A stretch of DNA of 64,000 bases from Bacillus sp. Cs-700 (GTDB taxonomy: Bacteria; Bacillota; Bacilli; Bacillales; Guptibacillaceae), in NCBI RefSeq assembly GCF_011082085.1, contig NZ_CP041063.1, positions 1,612,001-1,676,000 on the forward strand, given 5' to 3'. Within the stretch, counting starts at the first letter, position 1; each line of letters opens with the position of its first letter. This document shows positions 18,611-27,107 of the stretch, one piece after another. The notes below the pieces were generated by a model. The model had not been told where the DNA came from and searched no databases. It was given only the letters and a program-made list of their open reading frames with translations. The position numbers were made by a program, and so were the translations under genes.

Positions 18611-19120
18611 ATGAAAAAAATATTTTTATTACTACTTATACTTTTTATCGTAGGCGGTTGTAATGCGAATGGGCAATCTGCTGAAGATGAGTTCAATGAA
18701 TACAATAATGAAGATCGCATTGCCTTGTTTGAGAAATCCGAAAAAATCTCAGATATGGGAGCAAAGCTCATTGAAAAATATTCAGAGCCAGAAAAAGCGC
18801 AAGCCTACGTGGATGAAGAAATCCTTCCCCTGCTAGAGGATGTCAAATCGCAAGCTGATAATGTTGATGAAACGCTTGAAACGAATGAAGTACAAGAATT
18901 GCATCAGCTATTCCTTGATCAAGTTGCAACCTTAACAGATATGTTTGAGCTACAGTCCGACATGCTAGAACTTCAAATCCCTCCAGTCAGTGAAGAAGAT
19001 CAACAAAAAACAGAAGAACTATATCCAGAGCTTCAACAATTATCTAATGAGGTTGATGAGATAGGCCAGAACTATAGTGAAAAACGGAAAGATCTTGAAG
19101 AAAAATATGAAAGTTCTTAA
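18611..19120 (+). CDS. Small helical lipoprotein downstream of the LXG gene
   Basis: The protein of 169 residues starts MKKIFLLLLILFIVGGC, a lipoprotein signal peptide with Cys17 in VGGC. The remainder is acidic and almost entirely helical (predicted coiled coil, Glu/Gln/Leu-rich, ending KRKDLEEKYESS). I chose the ATG at 18611 because AGGAGA precedes it; the in-frame TTG at 18590 would bury the signal peptide. It starts 34 bases after the LXG stop and is probably co-transcribed. It could be a membrane-side partner or immunity-type protein for the LXG product, or an unrelated YkyA-like cell-envelope lipoprotein. No family was recognised with confidence. Confidence 0.7.
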   Translation: MKKIFLLLLILFIVGGCNANGQSAEDEFNEYNNEDRIALFEKSEKISDMGAKLIEKYSEPEKAQAYVDEEILPLLEDVKSQADNVDETLETNEVQELHQLFLDQVATLTDMFELQSDMLELQIPPVSEEDQQKTEELYPELQQLSNEVDEIGQNYSEKRKDLEEKYESS

Positions 19121-19162
19121 GTGATCGCCTTAACCGGTCACTTATACATAGAGGATTAATTT

Positions 19163-19255
19163 ATGACATTTATTTTTCTTATCCTAGCATCCCTCTTAAG
19201 CACAACAATCTACTTGTTCGATTCAGAGGAAGCGAACATCCCTCTAAAATCGTAG
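19163..19255 (+). CDS. Possible 30-residue membrane peptide
   Basis: An ATG with GAGG eight to nine bases upstream opens a 30-codon frame (MTFIFLILASLLSTTIYLFD, then SEEANIPLKS). It gives one hydrophobic helix and a short polar tail. It lies between two lipoprotein genes in the same direction with 42- and 34-base gaps. The ribosome site and composition support translation; nothing is known of function. Chance occurrence is possible at this length. Confidence 0.4.
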   Translation: MTFIFLILASLLSTTIYLFDSEEANIPLKS

Positions 19256-19289
19256 TTAAACCATTTCATATTGAATAAGGAGAAAACAA

Positions 19290-20681
19290 ATGAAGTACCG
19301 AACGTTATTTATTTGCACACTTTTCTTTATCTTAACTGCCTGTAGCTCCAATAATGAAGCTACTCAGGAACAGTCTTCTGCTCCTAAGAAAGAAAGCAGT
19401 GAATCGTATAACAAACAGCAGATAATCAATGAAGAGGTTAACCCTTCCGTTTCGTTAGATTCTCTTAAAAAAATGAGTGGTGGAACACTTACAAATGATT
19501 TGAGCTACGAAGAAGAAAGCGGTGACCTTGAAACAAATCCTGAGTTATCTGCTTCAACATCCGCAAAACTACCAGACTTGTTAGAAAAACTATCAAAAGA
19601 GGCCATGGATATAAACGATTATCAAAAGGGTCTTCTGACACTTCTTGCAAGTCCAAACTATCCAATGGCTATAGAGAAGGCTGAGAAATATAAATCTCCT
19701 TTCGAAGAACCATATCTTCCAGATCCGACTGTTCAGAAAAAGGAAGAAAATCAGCCAGCTCCTAATAAAGCGTTTATTTTACTAGACGCAAGCTCAAGCA
19801 TGCTGTTAGAGAGCAATGGTGAACAGAAAATGATTACTGCTAAAAATGCTGTGAAAAGCTTTGCTCAAACGATTGGAAAGGATAGTGACGTTTCGCTCGT
19901 TGTTTACGGCCATAAAGGCTCTGAAGCAGATGAAGATAAGCAGCTTTCCTGCACAGGAATTGAAGAGGTCTATCCGATGGGATCTTATGATAAAGCTAGA
20001 TTTCAGAAAGCTGTAAATGCATTTGAAAGTAAAGGCTGGACACCTTTAGCAGCTGCCATTGAAAAAGCTGATAAAATGTGCCAAACCTATGACTCAGCGA
20101 TAACAATTTACATCGTCAGTGATGGAGCCGAAACGTGTGATGGTGATCCGGTAGCAGCGAGTGAAAAGTTAAGTGCGAATGGTCATACTGTCAATATCAT
20201 TGGATTTGATGTAGATGCAGAAGCGGAAAACCAGTTAAAGGAAGTGGCTGAGGCAGGAAACGGAGAATACTTTCAAGCGGATAGTCCGGATGACTTAAAG
20301 CAAACGATTGAATATGAATGGCTCCCCTCTATAGGTGATCTTGCATGGGCACATACGATGGCTCCGAACGGATGGGAAATATCTGATGAATACAAGAAAG
20401 CAGAACAAGCGCCAAGAGAAATGTTTCACATTTCAAAGCGTGAAGCCTTCCGAATCGATGAATCGATCAAAATAATGGAAGAGAATGAATGGATCACAGA
20501 ACAACATGCAACTGAATTGAAAGATTGGAGTACTGAGAGAAGAAACGCCTTCTATGAACTCTATCAACAGCTTGGAGAAACAAATCGCGAAAAAGTAAAT
20601 ACACATGCAGAACAGATTCGAAAGGATATTCAGACTTGGGTTGAAAAGATGGAAAAATTGAAGGAAGAAAGCGGGAATTGA
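19290..20681 (+). CDS. VWA-domain lipoprotein
   Basis: This 463-residue lipoprotein has signal peptide and lipobox LTAC|SSN, a low-complexity linker, and a von Willebrand A domain (about 160-350). The complete MIDAS metal site comprises DASSS in ILLDASSSM, Thr in GWTPLAAAI, and Asp in SDGAETCDGD. The last 110 residues are helical and highly charged. VWA domains bind protein partners through a metal ion outside the membrane. It follows the LXG, lipoprotein and small-peptide genes in the same direction and ends at a terminator, so all four may form one unit. AAGGAG precedes the ATG. The partner is unknown. Confidence 0.85.
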   Translation: MKYRTLFICTLFFILTACSSNNEATQEQSSAPKKESSESYNKQQIINEEVNPSVSLDSLKKMSGGTLTNDLSYEEESGDLETNPELSASTSAKLPDLLEKLSKEAMDINDYQKGLLTLLASPNYPMAIEKAEKYKSPFEEPYLPDPTVQKKEENQPAPNKAFILLDASSSMLLESNGEQKMITAKNAVKSFAQTIGKDSDVSLVVYGHKGSEADEDKQLSCTGIEEVYPMGSYDKARFQKAVNAFESKGWTPLAAAIEKADKMCQTYDSAITIYIVSDGAETCDGDPVAASEKLSANGHTVNIIGFDVDAEAENQLKEVAEAGNGEYFQADSPDDLKQTIEYEWLPSIGDLAWAHTMAPNGWEISDEYKKAEQAPREMFHISKREAFRIDESIKIMEENEWITEQHATELKDWSTERRNAFYELYQQLGETNREKVNTHAEQIRKDIQTWVEKMEKLKEESGN

Positions 20682-20686
20682 TTGAT

Positions 20687-20720
20687 AAAGCATTTGCTCC
20701 GTTGGCAGATGCTTTTTTGT
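20687..20720 (+). terminator. Rho-independent terminator ending the LXG-VWA gene group
   Basis: AAAGCATTTGC (20687-20697) pairs with GCAGATGCTTT (20705-20715), with one G-U pair, followed by TTTGTTATTTT. Confidence 0.85.
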
Positions 20721-20813
20721 TATTTTAAATCGATCGTAACAGCAGCGATATGCTTAAACTCCTTCATGTTAAAAATCTTTTTAATCAATCCAGCATAGTC
20801 ATTCTATTTCCAC

Positions 20814-20843
20814 TAGTCATTCACCGCATTAAAATGCTATAAT
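20814..20843 (+). promoter_or_regulatory. Candidate SigA promoter of the aminotransferase gene
   Basis: TAGTCA at 20814-20819 (four of six to TTGACA), 18 bases, then a perfect TATAAT at 20838-20843. It lies 43 bases before the start codon. Confidence 0.45.
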
Positions 20844-20885
20844 AACAATATTTTAAATATTAAAACAAAGGAAGGCGTTTTAGTC

Positions 20886-22091
20886 ATGAGGTACGGGTTT
20901 GCTAAAAGAGTGCAGCATCTTCAATCATCAGCGGTACGCGATATATTAAAAATCACGAATAAAGGAGATGTTATTTCATTTGCAGGAGGATTACCGGATG
21001 ACGAACTATTCCCTGTAGAAGCCGTACAAAATGCGTTCACAAAGACATTTGAGTCTGGTGGAAAAGCATTTCAATACGACGCCACAGAAGGGTATGCCCC
21101 ACTTCGTGAAGTGCTTGTCAATCGTATGGGTAAGAAAGGAATTGCTTCAAGCGTAGATGACATTATGCTAACTACCGGCTCTCAACAAGCAATCGATTTA
21201 TTTGCTCGGGTCATGTTCAACCCCGGTGACATCGTTCTTACTGAAAACCCTACATATCTAGCAGCTGTTCAGGTATTTCAGTCCTATGAAGTAAAGATTA
21301 TTCCAGTTGAAACAGATGAGCATGGGATGGTCCCCGAGGATCTAAATTATAAAATGAAAAAGTACAAGCCAAAGTGTGTGTACGTTGTCCCTACCTTCTC
21401 TAATCCAATGGGAAAAGTATGGTCGTTAGAAAGACGACAGCATTTATTAGAAACCGCCATTCGAAAGAAAGTCATCATCTTTGAAGATGACCCTTATGGT
21501 GAGATCAAATTTGATAGTAACCAGACCTACACACCAATCTCGGCATTAGATGATGGCTCGCATACCGTCTATACGAGCACCTTTTCAAAAACGGTGGTGC
21601 CTGCGTTACGAACAGGATGGATCAAAGGACCTCATCAAATCATTCGCATCATGGCACAGGCAAAGCAAGCTGCTGACCTGCATTCGAACTCTCTTGCCCA
21701 TCATGCCCTTTATCATCTATGCAAGGATTTTGATTTGAACGGTCATATCCAAAACTTAAGACGAACCTATTATGAGCGCATGAAAGTGATGCAGCGCTTG
21801 CTTGATCAAGCGGATTTGCCCGGTCTTTCCTATACGGTCCCTAAGGGTGGAATGTTCTTTTGGGTAGAATTACCGAAAGACATTGATACAACCCTTTTAT
21901 TAAATACAGCTGTAAGCAAAGGCGCTGCCTACGTTCCTGGTGCACCTTTTTATGTAGCAGATGCAAAGCAAAATACAATGCGATTGAATTTCACCCATTC
22001 AACTCAGGATAAAATTGAGAAAGGGATGGAAATTTTGGTTGAGGTGTTTCAAGAGGCAGCTGAACTGGATTTAGAAAAGATTCATCAGTAG
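20886..22091 (+). CDS. PLP-dependent class I/II aminotransferase (LysN/2-aminoadipate aminotransferase-like)
   Basis: This 401-residue fold-type I aminotransferase belongs to the stand-alone group related to MocR C-terminal domains and to archaeal/Thermus LysN. The N-terminus (SSAVRDILKITNKGDVISFAGGLPD) is typical of the group. The PLP lysine is Lys235 in STFSKTVVPALRTGW, and the substrate-carboxylate Arg lies near NTMRLNF. It has its own promoter and a terminator on each side, so it is monocistronic. Substrates are probably 2-aminoadipate, branched-chain or aromatic amino acids; the exact one cannot be read from sequence. Confidence 0.88.
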   Translation: MRYGFAKRVQHLQSSAVRDILKITNKGDVISFAGGLPDDELFPVEAVQNAFTKTFESGGKAFQYDATEGYAPLREVLVNRMGKKGIASSVDDIMLTTGSQQAIDLFARVMFNPGDIVLTENPTYLAAVQVFQSYEVKIIPVETDEHGMVPEDLNYKMKKYKPKCVYVVPTFSNPMGKVWSLERRQHLLETAIRKKVIIFEDDPYGEIKFDSNQTYTPISALDDGSHTVYTSTFSKTVVPALRTGWIKGPHQIIRIMAQAKQAADLHSNSLAHHALYHLCKDFDLNGHIQNLRRTYYERMKVMQRLLDQADLPGLSYTVPKGGMFFWVELPKDIDTTLLLNTAVSKGAAYVPGAPFYVADAKQNTMRLNFTHSTQDKIEKGMEILVEVFQEAAELDLEKIHQ

Positions 22092-22138
22092 GTATTCTAT
22101 CTTTTTTGACATGATCTTTTTTAGCTTTGTTTAAATGG

Positions 22139-22172
22139 AAGTGACCTCCTAATCATAAGAGGTCACTTGTTT
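22139..22172 (+). terminator. Rho-independent terminator after the aminotransferase gene
   Basis: A perfect ten-base stem (AAGTGACCTC at 22139-22148 with GAGGTCACTT at 22159-22168) and ten-base loop are followed by GTTTT. It can also act on the convergent S14 gene. Confidence 0.85.
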
Positions 22173-22203
22173 TCCACTTGTATTTCACACCCATTTCACC
22201 TTT

Positions 22204-22473
22204 TTACCAGCTAGATTTTTTCACGCCAGGGATTTGTCCTTTATGAGCATACTCACGAAACGCAATTCGGGACATCTTGAACTTTCTTAAATATGCTCTT
22301 GGTCTCCCTGTTACTTCACAACGATTTGTAAGGCGAGTTGGTGAAGAATCACGAGGCAGCTTACGTAGTGCTTCATAATCACCTTTTTCTTTTAACTCTT
22401 TTCGAATTTGAGCGTATTGCTGAACGAGCTTCTGACGTTTCTTTTCTTTAGCTACTTTAGATTTTTTAGCCAT
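22204..22473 (-). CDS. rpsN: Ribosomal protein S14, zinc-independent form
   Basis: This 89-residue S14 of the long class has the C-terminal S14 signature ([19 protein letters not shown]) but only one Cys. It therefore lacks the CxxC-x12-CxxC zinc site of the short zinc-binding form. Bacteria with both forms make the zinc-free one (B. subtilis YhzA/RpsNB) when zinc is scarce, under Zur repression. It lies 15 bases after the COG0523 GTPase gene in the same direction, so the Zur box at 23679-23699 should govern both. That context fits substitution of zinc-loaded S14 during starvation. Confidence 0.95.
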   Translation of the reverse strand: MAKKSKVAKEKKRQKLVQQYAQIRKELKEKGDYEALRKLPRDSSPTRLTNRCEVTGRPRAYLRKFKMSRIAFREYAHKGQIPGVKKSSW

Positions 22474-22488
22474 CTAACTCTTCCTCTC

Positions 22489-23664
22489 TTAGTGGTATTT
22501 TGGTAAGTGGTCAGAGAATGTCGACCAATCTTCCTCCATCTCATGATCAGTCAATAGACAACAATCAAGTGACTGTTCGATTTGCTCCTGGTCCAAATGA
22601 AGACCAATCATCACAAGTTCCGTCATGCGATCGCCGTGAAGATCATCCCAGCGTTCTAGTAGTTCAGGAGCTTCATCAATCGCCTGTCTTTGCTCTTCAA
22701 TCGAATAGGTTGCAACCCAGTTCCCAGCCACTTCAATACTGAGGGATGGACCTGCTTGAGACAATAATCCTGTGACATCATTTCGTGAAGCAAGCCAGAA
22801 GAATCCCTTTGCACGGACAATTTCGTCTGGCCATTGTTCAAGCCAAGATAGCCACCTTCCAGGATGGAATGGGCGTTTCCTCCGATAGACAAAAGAAGAT
22901 ATACCATATTCTTCCGTTTCAGGAATATGTTCGTTATTAAGTTCCTTGATCCATCCAGCACTCTGACTTGCAGCTTCAAAGTTGAATAACTTAGTGTTGA
23001 GCACTTGATCAAGAGAAAGATTGGCATGAGTGGTTGGTACAATAATGGCATCAGGGTTAAGTGTCCTTAAGACGGACACTAGTTTCCCTATCGTTGCTTT
23101 ATCCATTAAATCTGTTTTATTAAGCAATAGAACATTTGCAAATTCAATTTGATCAATTAATAAATCCACCACTTCACGCTCGTCATCCTCTGACGCTTCT
23201 TCCTCACGATCTAATAAGGAATCTCCTGATTTATAGTCATGCCAGAATCGATTACCATCAACGACGGTAACCATTGTATCTAACCTGCACAAGCGACAAA
23301 GGTCAATGCCTAACGCTTCGTCCATATATGTAAAGGTTTGAGCCACAGGAACCGGTTCCGAAATGCCTGTTGATTCAATAACTAGATAATCAATCTCACC
23401 TCTTTCCATCAATTTTTTAACTTCAATCATCAAATCTTCCCTTAACGTGCAGCAAATACATCCATTATGAAGTTCCACCAACTTTTCATCAGTTCTAGCA
23501 AAACCACTTTTAATGAGTTCTGCATCAATATTAATTTCACTCATATCGTTGACGATCACAGCAATCCGACGCTTCTCTCGATTTGCAAGAATATGATTTA
23601 ACAACGTCGTTTTGCCGGATCCCAAATATCCACTTAACACTGTCACTGGGACTATATTGGTCAT
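22489..23664 (-). CDS. COG0523 zinc metallochaperone GTPase (YciC/ZagA type)
   Basis: This G3E GTPase (391 residues from the ATG at 23664) is thought to deliver zinc to client enzymes during deficiency. It has Walker [12 protein letters not shown] at about 10-20, the metal-binding GCICC motif near 70, the switch/Walker [10 protein letters not shown], and the guanine motif NKTD. The C-terminal CobW_C domain follows (from about 245). I prefer the ATG at 23664 (GGAGG nine bases upstream) over the ATG at 23673, which sits directly on the ribosome site. It resembles B. subtilis YciC/ZagA, a classic Zur target. A Zur box lies 15 bases before the start. It is followed by rpsN. Confidence 0.9.
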   Translation of the reverse strand: MTNIVPVTVLSGYLGSGKTTLLNHILANREKRRIAVIVNDMSEINIDAELIKSGFARTDEKLVELHNGCICCTLREDLMIEVKKLMERGEIDYLVIESTGISEPVPVAQTFTYMDEALGIDLCRLCRLDTMVTVVDGNRFWHDYKSGDSLLDREEEASEDDEREVVDLLIDQIEFANVLLLNKTDLMDKATIGKLVSVLRTLNPDAIIVPTTHANLSLDQVLNTKLFNFEAASQSAGWIKELNNEHIPETEEYGISSFVYRRKRPFHPGRWLSWLEQWPDEIVRAKGFFWLASRNDVTGLLSQAGPSLSIEVAGNWVATYSIEEQRQAIDEAPELLERWDDLHGDRMTELVMIGLHLDQEQIEQSLDCCLLTDHEMEEDWSTFSDHLPKYH

Positions 23665-23678
23665 ACCTTCCATCCTCC

Positions 23679-23699
23679 AAATCGAAATTATTACGATTT
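23679..23699. promoter_or_regulatory. Zur box overlapping the stop codon of the flavoprotein gene
   Basis: Half-site AAATCGAAAT, one central base, then ATTACGATTT. Eighteen of twenty half-site positions pair, and the fit to the Bacillus Zur consensus (AAATCGTAAT-N-ATTACGATTT) is close. The site covers the last two sense codons and the stop of the upstream gene and ends 15 bases before the GTPase start. It could control the GTPase-S14 pair separately from the flavoprotein gene. Confidence 0.85.
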
Positions 23700-24842
23700 A
23701 AAACGTGTGCTTTTCATAATTCGTTCTGTTGCTTTTCTCGCTCCAATAATATTGCGCGAAGCTGGACCGATCTCAAGCTCCGCAAGAGGCCCCATAACAA
23801 ATAGGTGTGGGCACCATTCCAGGCTTTCTTCCACAATTGGATAACCGCAATTAGCACACGTAAGGTCTTCTTTAGCAATTAATTGAAGAAGCCAACGTTG
23901 ATTTGTTAACGCTCGTTCAAACCCTGTAGCAAAGAGCACCGTGGCTGGTTGATAAACGATTGATTCTTTTGTCATTAATACATTGGATTCACTAGAAACA
24001 GTTTGAATTTCACTTTGAACAATCGATAATTTCCCTTGTTTTTTTTTGTGATGCAATCGACTGTAAAGTTCAGAAGGAATGGAACCACGATGTCTTGCTT
24101 GATGAATCATCTTTCTTCTAACATCATAGTTCTTAACCTGTGAATAAGCGTCCAAATATTTAGGCCCAAGCCACCCAGGATCGCTGTCAAAGTTATGTAC
24201 ACGAAATGGATGACGAGACATTAATGTCACTTCCCCAGGAAACCGGTGAGATAGACCAATAGCTGTATGGGCTGCCGTAATTCCACCTCCAACAATCAAA
24301 AAAGGCGGCTTTAGGTGGTCCATGTTTAGTTCAGAATCAAAAATGTGATACCCATTGTTCCATTCGGTTGCCCATGGCGGATAGTGCAGTTCATTATTAC
24401 CGATTGCGATAACACAATTTCTTGTATAATAAATGCGGTGATCATCCGTTTCAATTTCCCAAAATGGTCCTTGTTTCTCCATTTGCTTCACCTTCGTTTG
24501 ACACCAACTATCTTGTAAGCAACTTTCTTCAAAAACAAAGGTTGCATGTTGATTAAAGAGACCTAATGAGGGGCGATCATAGTAACCGTAAAAAGCATTG
24601 CCATAGTTCCTCTTTTTCGCATATTTGTCTAAACTGAAAGGAGCCACATCAATGTGGTGAACAGAAGGCGACCGAAGAAACGGCATCTGTATGCGCTTGG
24701 TTCTCTCTTTCCACCTTTCAAGAGGACCAGAATGAGGATCAATGATTAAAATCTCCTCTTTTTTGACTTTACCGCTTTTCAAAAGGGAGGTTGCGATCGT
24801 ACAACCGTGAATACCTCCACCTATAATAATCCAATCATACAT
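23691..24842 (-). CDS. Zur-controlled FAD/NAD(P)-binding protein of unknown function
   Basis: This 383-residue two-dinucleotide-site flavoprotein has an N-terminal FAD motif [12 protein letters not shown] and a second Rossmann motif [12 protein letters not shown] near residue 187, followed by ATGFERAL. The layout resembles flavin monooxygenases and SidA-like N-hydroxylases. Near the C-terminus CANCGYP and a further Cys in [10 protein letters not shown] might bind a metal. It is the first gene after a perfect Zur palindrome and promoter, and its stop lies in a second Zur box before the zinc GTPase gene. It is thus expected to be made under zinc limitation. A redox step in zinc acquisition or metallophore chemistry is possible, but no biosynthetic partner genes are visible. 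Confidence 0.8.
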   Translation of the reverse strand: MYDWIIIGGGIHGCTIATSLLKSGKVKKEEILIIDPHSGPLERWKERTKRIQMPFLRSPSVHHIDVAPFSLDKYAKKRNYGNAFYGYYDRPSLGLFNQHATFVFEESCLQDSWCQTKVKQMEKQGPFWEIETDDHRIYYTRNCVIAIGNNELHYPPWATEWNNGYHIFDSELNMDHLKPPFLIVGGGITAAHTAIGLSHRFPGEVTLMSRHPFRVHNFDSDPGWLGPKYLDAYSQVKNYDVRRKMIHQARHRGSIPSELYSRLHHKKKQGKLSIVQSEIQTVSSESNVLMTKESIVYQPATVLFATGFERALTNQRWLLQLIAKEDLTCANCGYPIVEESLEWCPHLFVMGPLAELEIGPASRNIIGARKATERIMKSTRFKS

Positions 24843-24854
24843 ATGACCACCCCT

Positions 24855-24875
24855 AAATCGTAACTGTTACGATTT
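24855..24875. promoter_or_regulatory. Perfect Zur box before the flavoprotein gene
   Basis: AAATCGTAAC, one base, and its exact reverse complement GTTACGATTT form a perfect 10-1-10 palindrome matching the Bacillus Zur consensus. It lies just downstream of the -10 element of the promoter at 24878-24906, over the probable transcription start. Confidence 0.92.
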
Positions 24876-24877
24876 GT

Positions 24878-24906
24878 ATTGTATACTAGATAAATTTATA
24901 ATGCAA
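24878..24906 (-). promoter_or_regulatory. SigA promoter of the Zur-controlled flavoprotein/GTPase/S14 operon
   Basis: On the minus strand TTGCAT (24906-24901), 17 bases, TACAAT (24883-24878). The Zur palindrome begins two bases downstream of the -10 element, an arrangement suited to repression. Confidence 0.8.
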
Positions 24907-24963
24907 TCTCTCATTCCAAATTGTGAGTATATTTGAAAGAAAAGAAAGGGATCTACTCCCTCT

Positions 24964-25938
24964 CTAAAATGGATAAACATATGGGTCTTTAGGGGCCTCA
25001 ATTTGCTTCATTTCATCTGGTAGTAAACGCATCATTTCCTGACCGTTATAAGATGTGTTTGATATTGTTCCCGTTACCTCGACCCAAGTATCTTCTTCAA
25101 TGGAATGAACTTGATTACTTTCAATTAAAGTTCCATAGACACTTGCATCTGCCACGCAACAGTTCATACCAAATCTAGCGACAACAATTTGCTTGTCATT
25201 AAAATCGGGTTCACGGTACACAAAACCCTTGATCGTCAATTTCTTCCCAATGAATTGCTTCAAATTCAAATCGATTGTTGTAATCACATCGAGGTAATTT
25301 TTATTCGTTATTTTAATGTGGTCCAATTTTGAATATTTTTCTGCAAGTTCATCGTATTTATTATAATCAGCAGAATAGCCAGAAGAGGTGTTAGAAGCAG
25401 TAGATTTTGCTGCTTCATTCTTCACTCGCTCATCCATTTCTTCCATGTAAGCCTCTGGATCTTCTAGAAATTTATCCGCGTCTTGAATAGTTGAATCTGA
25501 CGGATCTTCTGACAAAGATGCTGAGCTATCTGGCGGTTTTGTATACAACCCTCCCCCATATTGAATGCCTCTATTTGCCGCTACTGTACTATCGATTACT
25601 TTTTGAGGAAGCCCTAATCCTCCTAGAAGAGGAAGGATAAATAACAGATAGATTATCGTTTTCCGCACAAATGACCCTTTCATATGATGATCAGCACCAC
25701 AGTTGCATTCAATCTCCTCAGTCAGGTTTGAGGACATACTTTTAAAAAATTGAATAATCCCTATTAAAAAGAAACAGCCACAAGCAAAATAAACAAACGG
25801 AAGCATTTTCGGAGCCACATAAAGATGGATCGTGTCACTTAGAACTAGCTTTATGATTAATAAGAAAAAACCCATTAAAATAATACTTCTTAAAAACATA
25901 TGAAATTGTAGGGAAGCTGTCGACTTGCTCTCGTCCAA
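24964..25938 (-). CDS. ycgQ: UPF0703/TIGR03943 membrane protein (YcgQ-like)
   Basis: This 324-residue membrane protein has three helices in the first 110 residues, a CNCGADHH segment between helices 2 and 3, and a long extracytoplasmic part. That part ends in a beta-domain containing RFGMNCCVADASVYG, the hallmark of the TIGR03943 family. It starts with TTG (GGAGG eight bases upstream), 23 bases after the permease gene, so the two form an operon. The pair is usually found with COG0523 GTPases and Zur sites and is thought to take part in metal handling. No transport activity has been established that I can recall. Confidence 0.85.
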   Translation of the reverse strand: MDESKSTASLQFHMFLRSIILMGFFLLIIKLVLSDTIHLYVAPKMLPFVYFACGCFFLIGIIQFFKSMSSNLTEEIECNCGADHHMKGSFVRKTIIYLLFILPLLGGLGLPQKVIDSTVAANRGIQYGGGLYTKPPDSSASLSEDPSDSTIQDADKFLEDPEAYMEEMDERVKNEAAKSTASNTSSGYSADYNKYDELAEKYSKLDHIKITNKNYLDVITTIDLNLKQFIGKKLTIKGFVYREPDFNDKQIVVARFGMNCCVADASVYGTLIESNQVHSIEEDTWVEVTGTISNTSYNGQEMMRLLPDEMKQIEAPKDPYVYPF

Positions 25939-25961
25939 GATTCATTCCTCCTCTCTTGATT

Positions 25962-26966
25962 TTATAAACGGTTTACTACTAATACAGAACAAAACGTAAC
26001 GACCGTTATGGTGACCATAAGAACTAAAACAAACTTTGTCTTAAAGTACGCGAAATACAACAGCGTATTTTTCAAATCAAGCATCGGGCCATAGACTAGG
26101 AAAGCAAGTAGAGACGTACTAGAAAATTGATTCGAAAAGGACGCTGCTACAAAAGCATCAGCTTCTGAACAGAGAGATAAAATAAACGCTAGTCCCATCA
26201 TAATCCCCGTTGCTTCTGCTTCATTCGTAATAAATGAAGCAAGGAGGTTGCGGTCAAGAAAACCATTGACCACACTGGCTAAAAACGCCCCAATGATGAG
26301 GTATTTTCCCATATCGAAGAATTCATCGCTAGCATGATAGAACGTTTGCTTCCACTTATTTCTTTTCATCGTCGTTATCGTTCCTATCTCTCCAATAAGT
26401 TCTTCCTTTGTCCATCTTAATTGATTTGTAGTACCAAAAATCCGAAACATCACAAAACCAATAATGATGGATAAGACAAATCCCAATCCCATTCTGAAAT
26501 AAAGTACAGTAAGATCCTGTTGAAATGCATAATATGTAGATGCAGCTACGATTGGATTTAGAATAGGTGCAGCCATTAATAGAACAACGCCGAAATGAAG
26601 CGGCATCCCTTTTTTAATTAACCTTCTTACCACTGGAATAATGGCACACTCACATACGGGAAAAACGGCACCAAGTAGCGCTGCGGAAATTAAGCCAAGA
26701 TACGCGTGTTTCGGTAACACTTTCTGAAGCGTTTCTTCAGAAACAAACGATTGAATTAGCGCAGATACAAATACACCTAAAAGAACAAAGGGGATCGCTT
26801 CTAACAGAATACTAATAAAAATAGCATTCACATTTAACCATTCACTAGGGAAATCAAACTGAAAATATTGAAGAACTTGTGTATTAAATAAAAATAGAAT
26901 AGCAAAGACTAAAAACAATAGGATTGCTATAAAATCCTTTATACTATTGCTTACTGTATGAATCAT
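25962..26966 (-). CDS. ycgR: UPF0718 permease (YcgR-like)
   Basis: This 334-residue polytopic membrane protein of the COG0701 predicted permeases has about eight helices in two halves. The conserved motifs are VFPVCECAIIPVVRRL and, in the second half, LSLCSEADAFVAASF. The two Cys-Glu motifs are typical of the family. I chose the ATG at 26966 because GGAGG precedes it; a longer frame from 27026 would run into the Zur-like site. It is the first gene of a two-gene operon with the UPF0703 gene. The cargo is unknown; the Zur-like site upstream points to zinc. Confidence 0.85.
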   Translation of the reverse strand: MIHTVSNSIKDFIAILLFLVFAILFLFNTQVLQYFQFDFPSEWLNVNAIFISILLEAIPFVLLGVFVSALIQSFVSEETLQKVLPKHAYLGLISAALLGAVFPVCECAIIPVVRRLIKKGMPLHFGVVLLMAAPILNPIVAASTYYAFQQDLTVLYFRMGLGFVLSIIIGFVMFRIFGTTNQLRWTKEELIGEIGTITTMKRNKWKQTFYHASDEFFDMGKYLIIGAFLASVVNGFLDRNLLASFITNEAEATGIMMGLAFILSLCSEADAFVAASFSNQFSSTSLLAFLVYGPMLDLKNTLLYFAYFKTKFVLVLMVTITVVTFCSVLVVNRL

Positions 26967-27024
26967 ATATCCACCTCCATACTCACCTTTTATTTGTCTT
27001 ATAAGACTTTCCCTCTCACTTTGC

Positions 27025-27045
27025 AAATCATAATTGATTCGATTT
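27025..27045. promoter_or_regulatory. Degenerate Zur-like box before the ycgR-ycgQ pair
   Basis: AAATCATAAT, one base, GATTCGATTT: 16 of 20 positions match the Zur consensus. It lies 59 bases upstream of the start codon and just downstream of a candidate minus-strand promoter (TTGGCA at 27079-27074, 17 bases, TAATAG at 27056-27051). Confidence 0.65.
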
Positions 27046-27107
27046 AAAATCTATTAGTGCTTCTATCATTCTATGCCAATCCAGATAATTAATGATCATT
27101 TTAAGCT

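Noticed and set aside
22204-22473. The only or housekeeping S14
   Set aside because: The lack of zinc-binding cysteines and linkage to Zur-type genes indicate the alternative form; the main S14 should lie in the ribosomal protein operon elsewhere.
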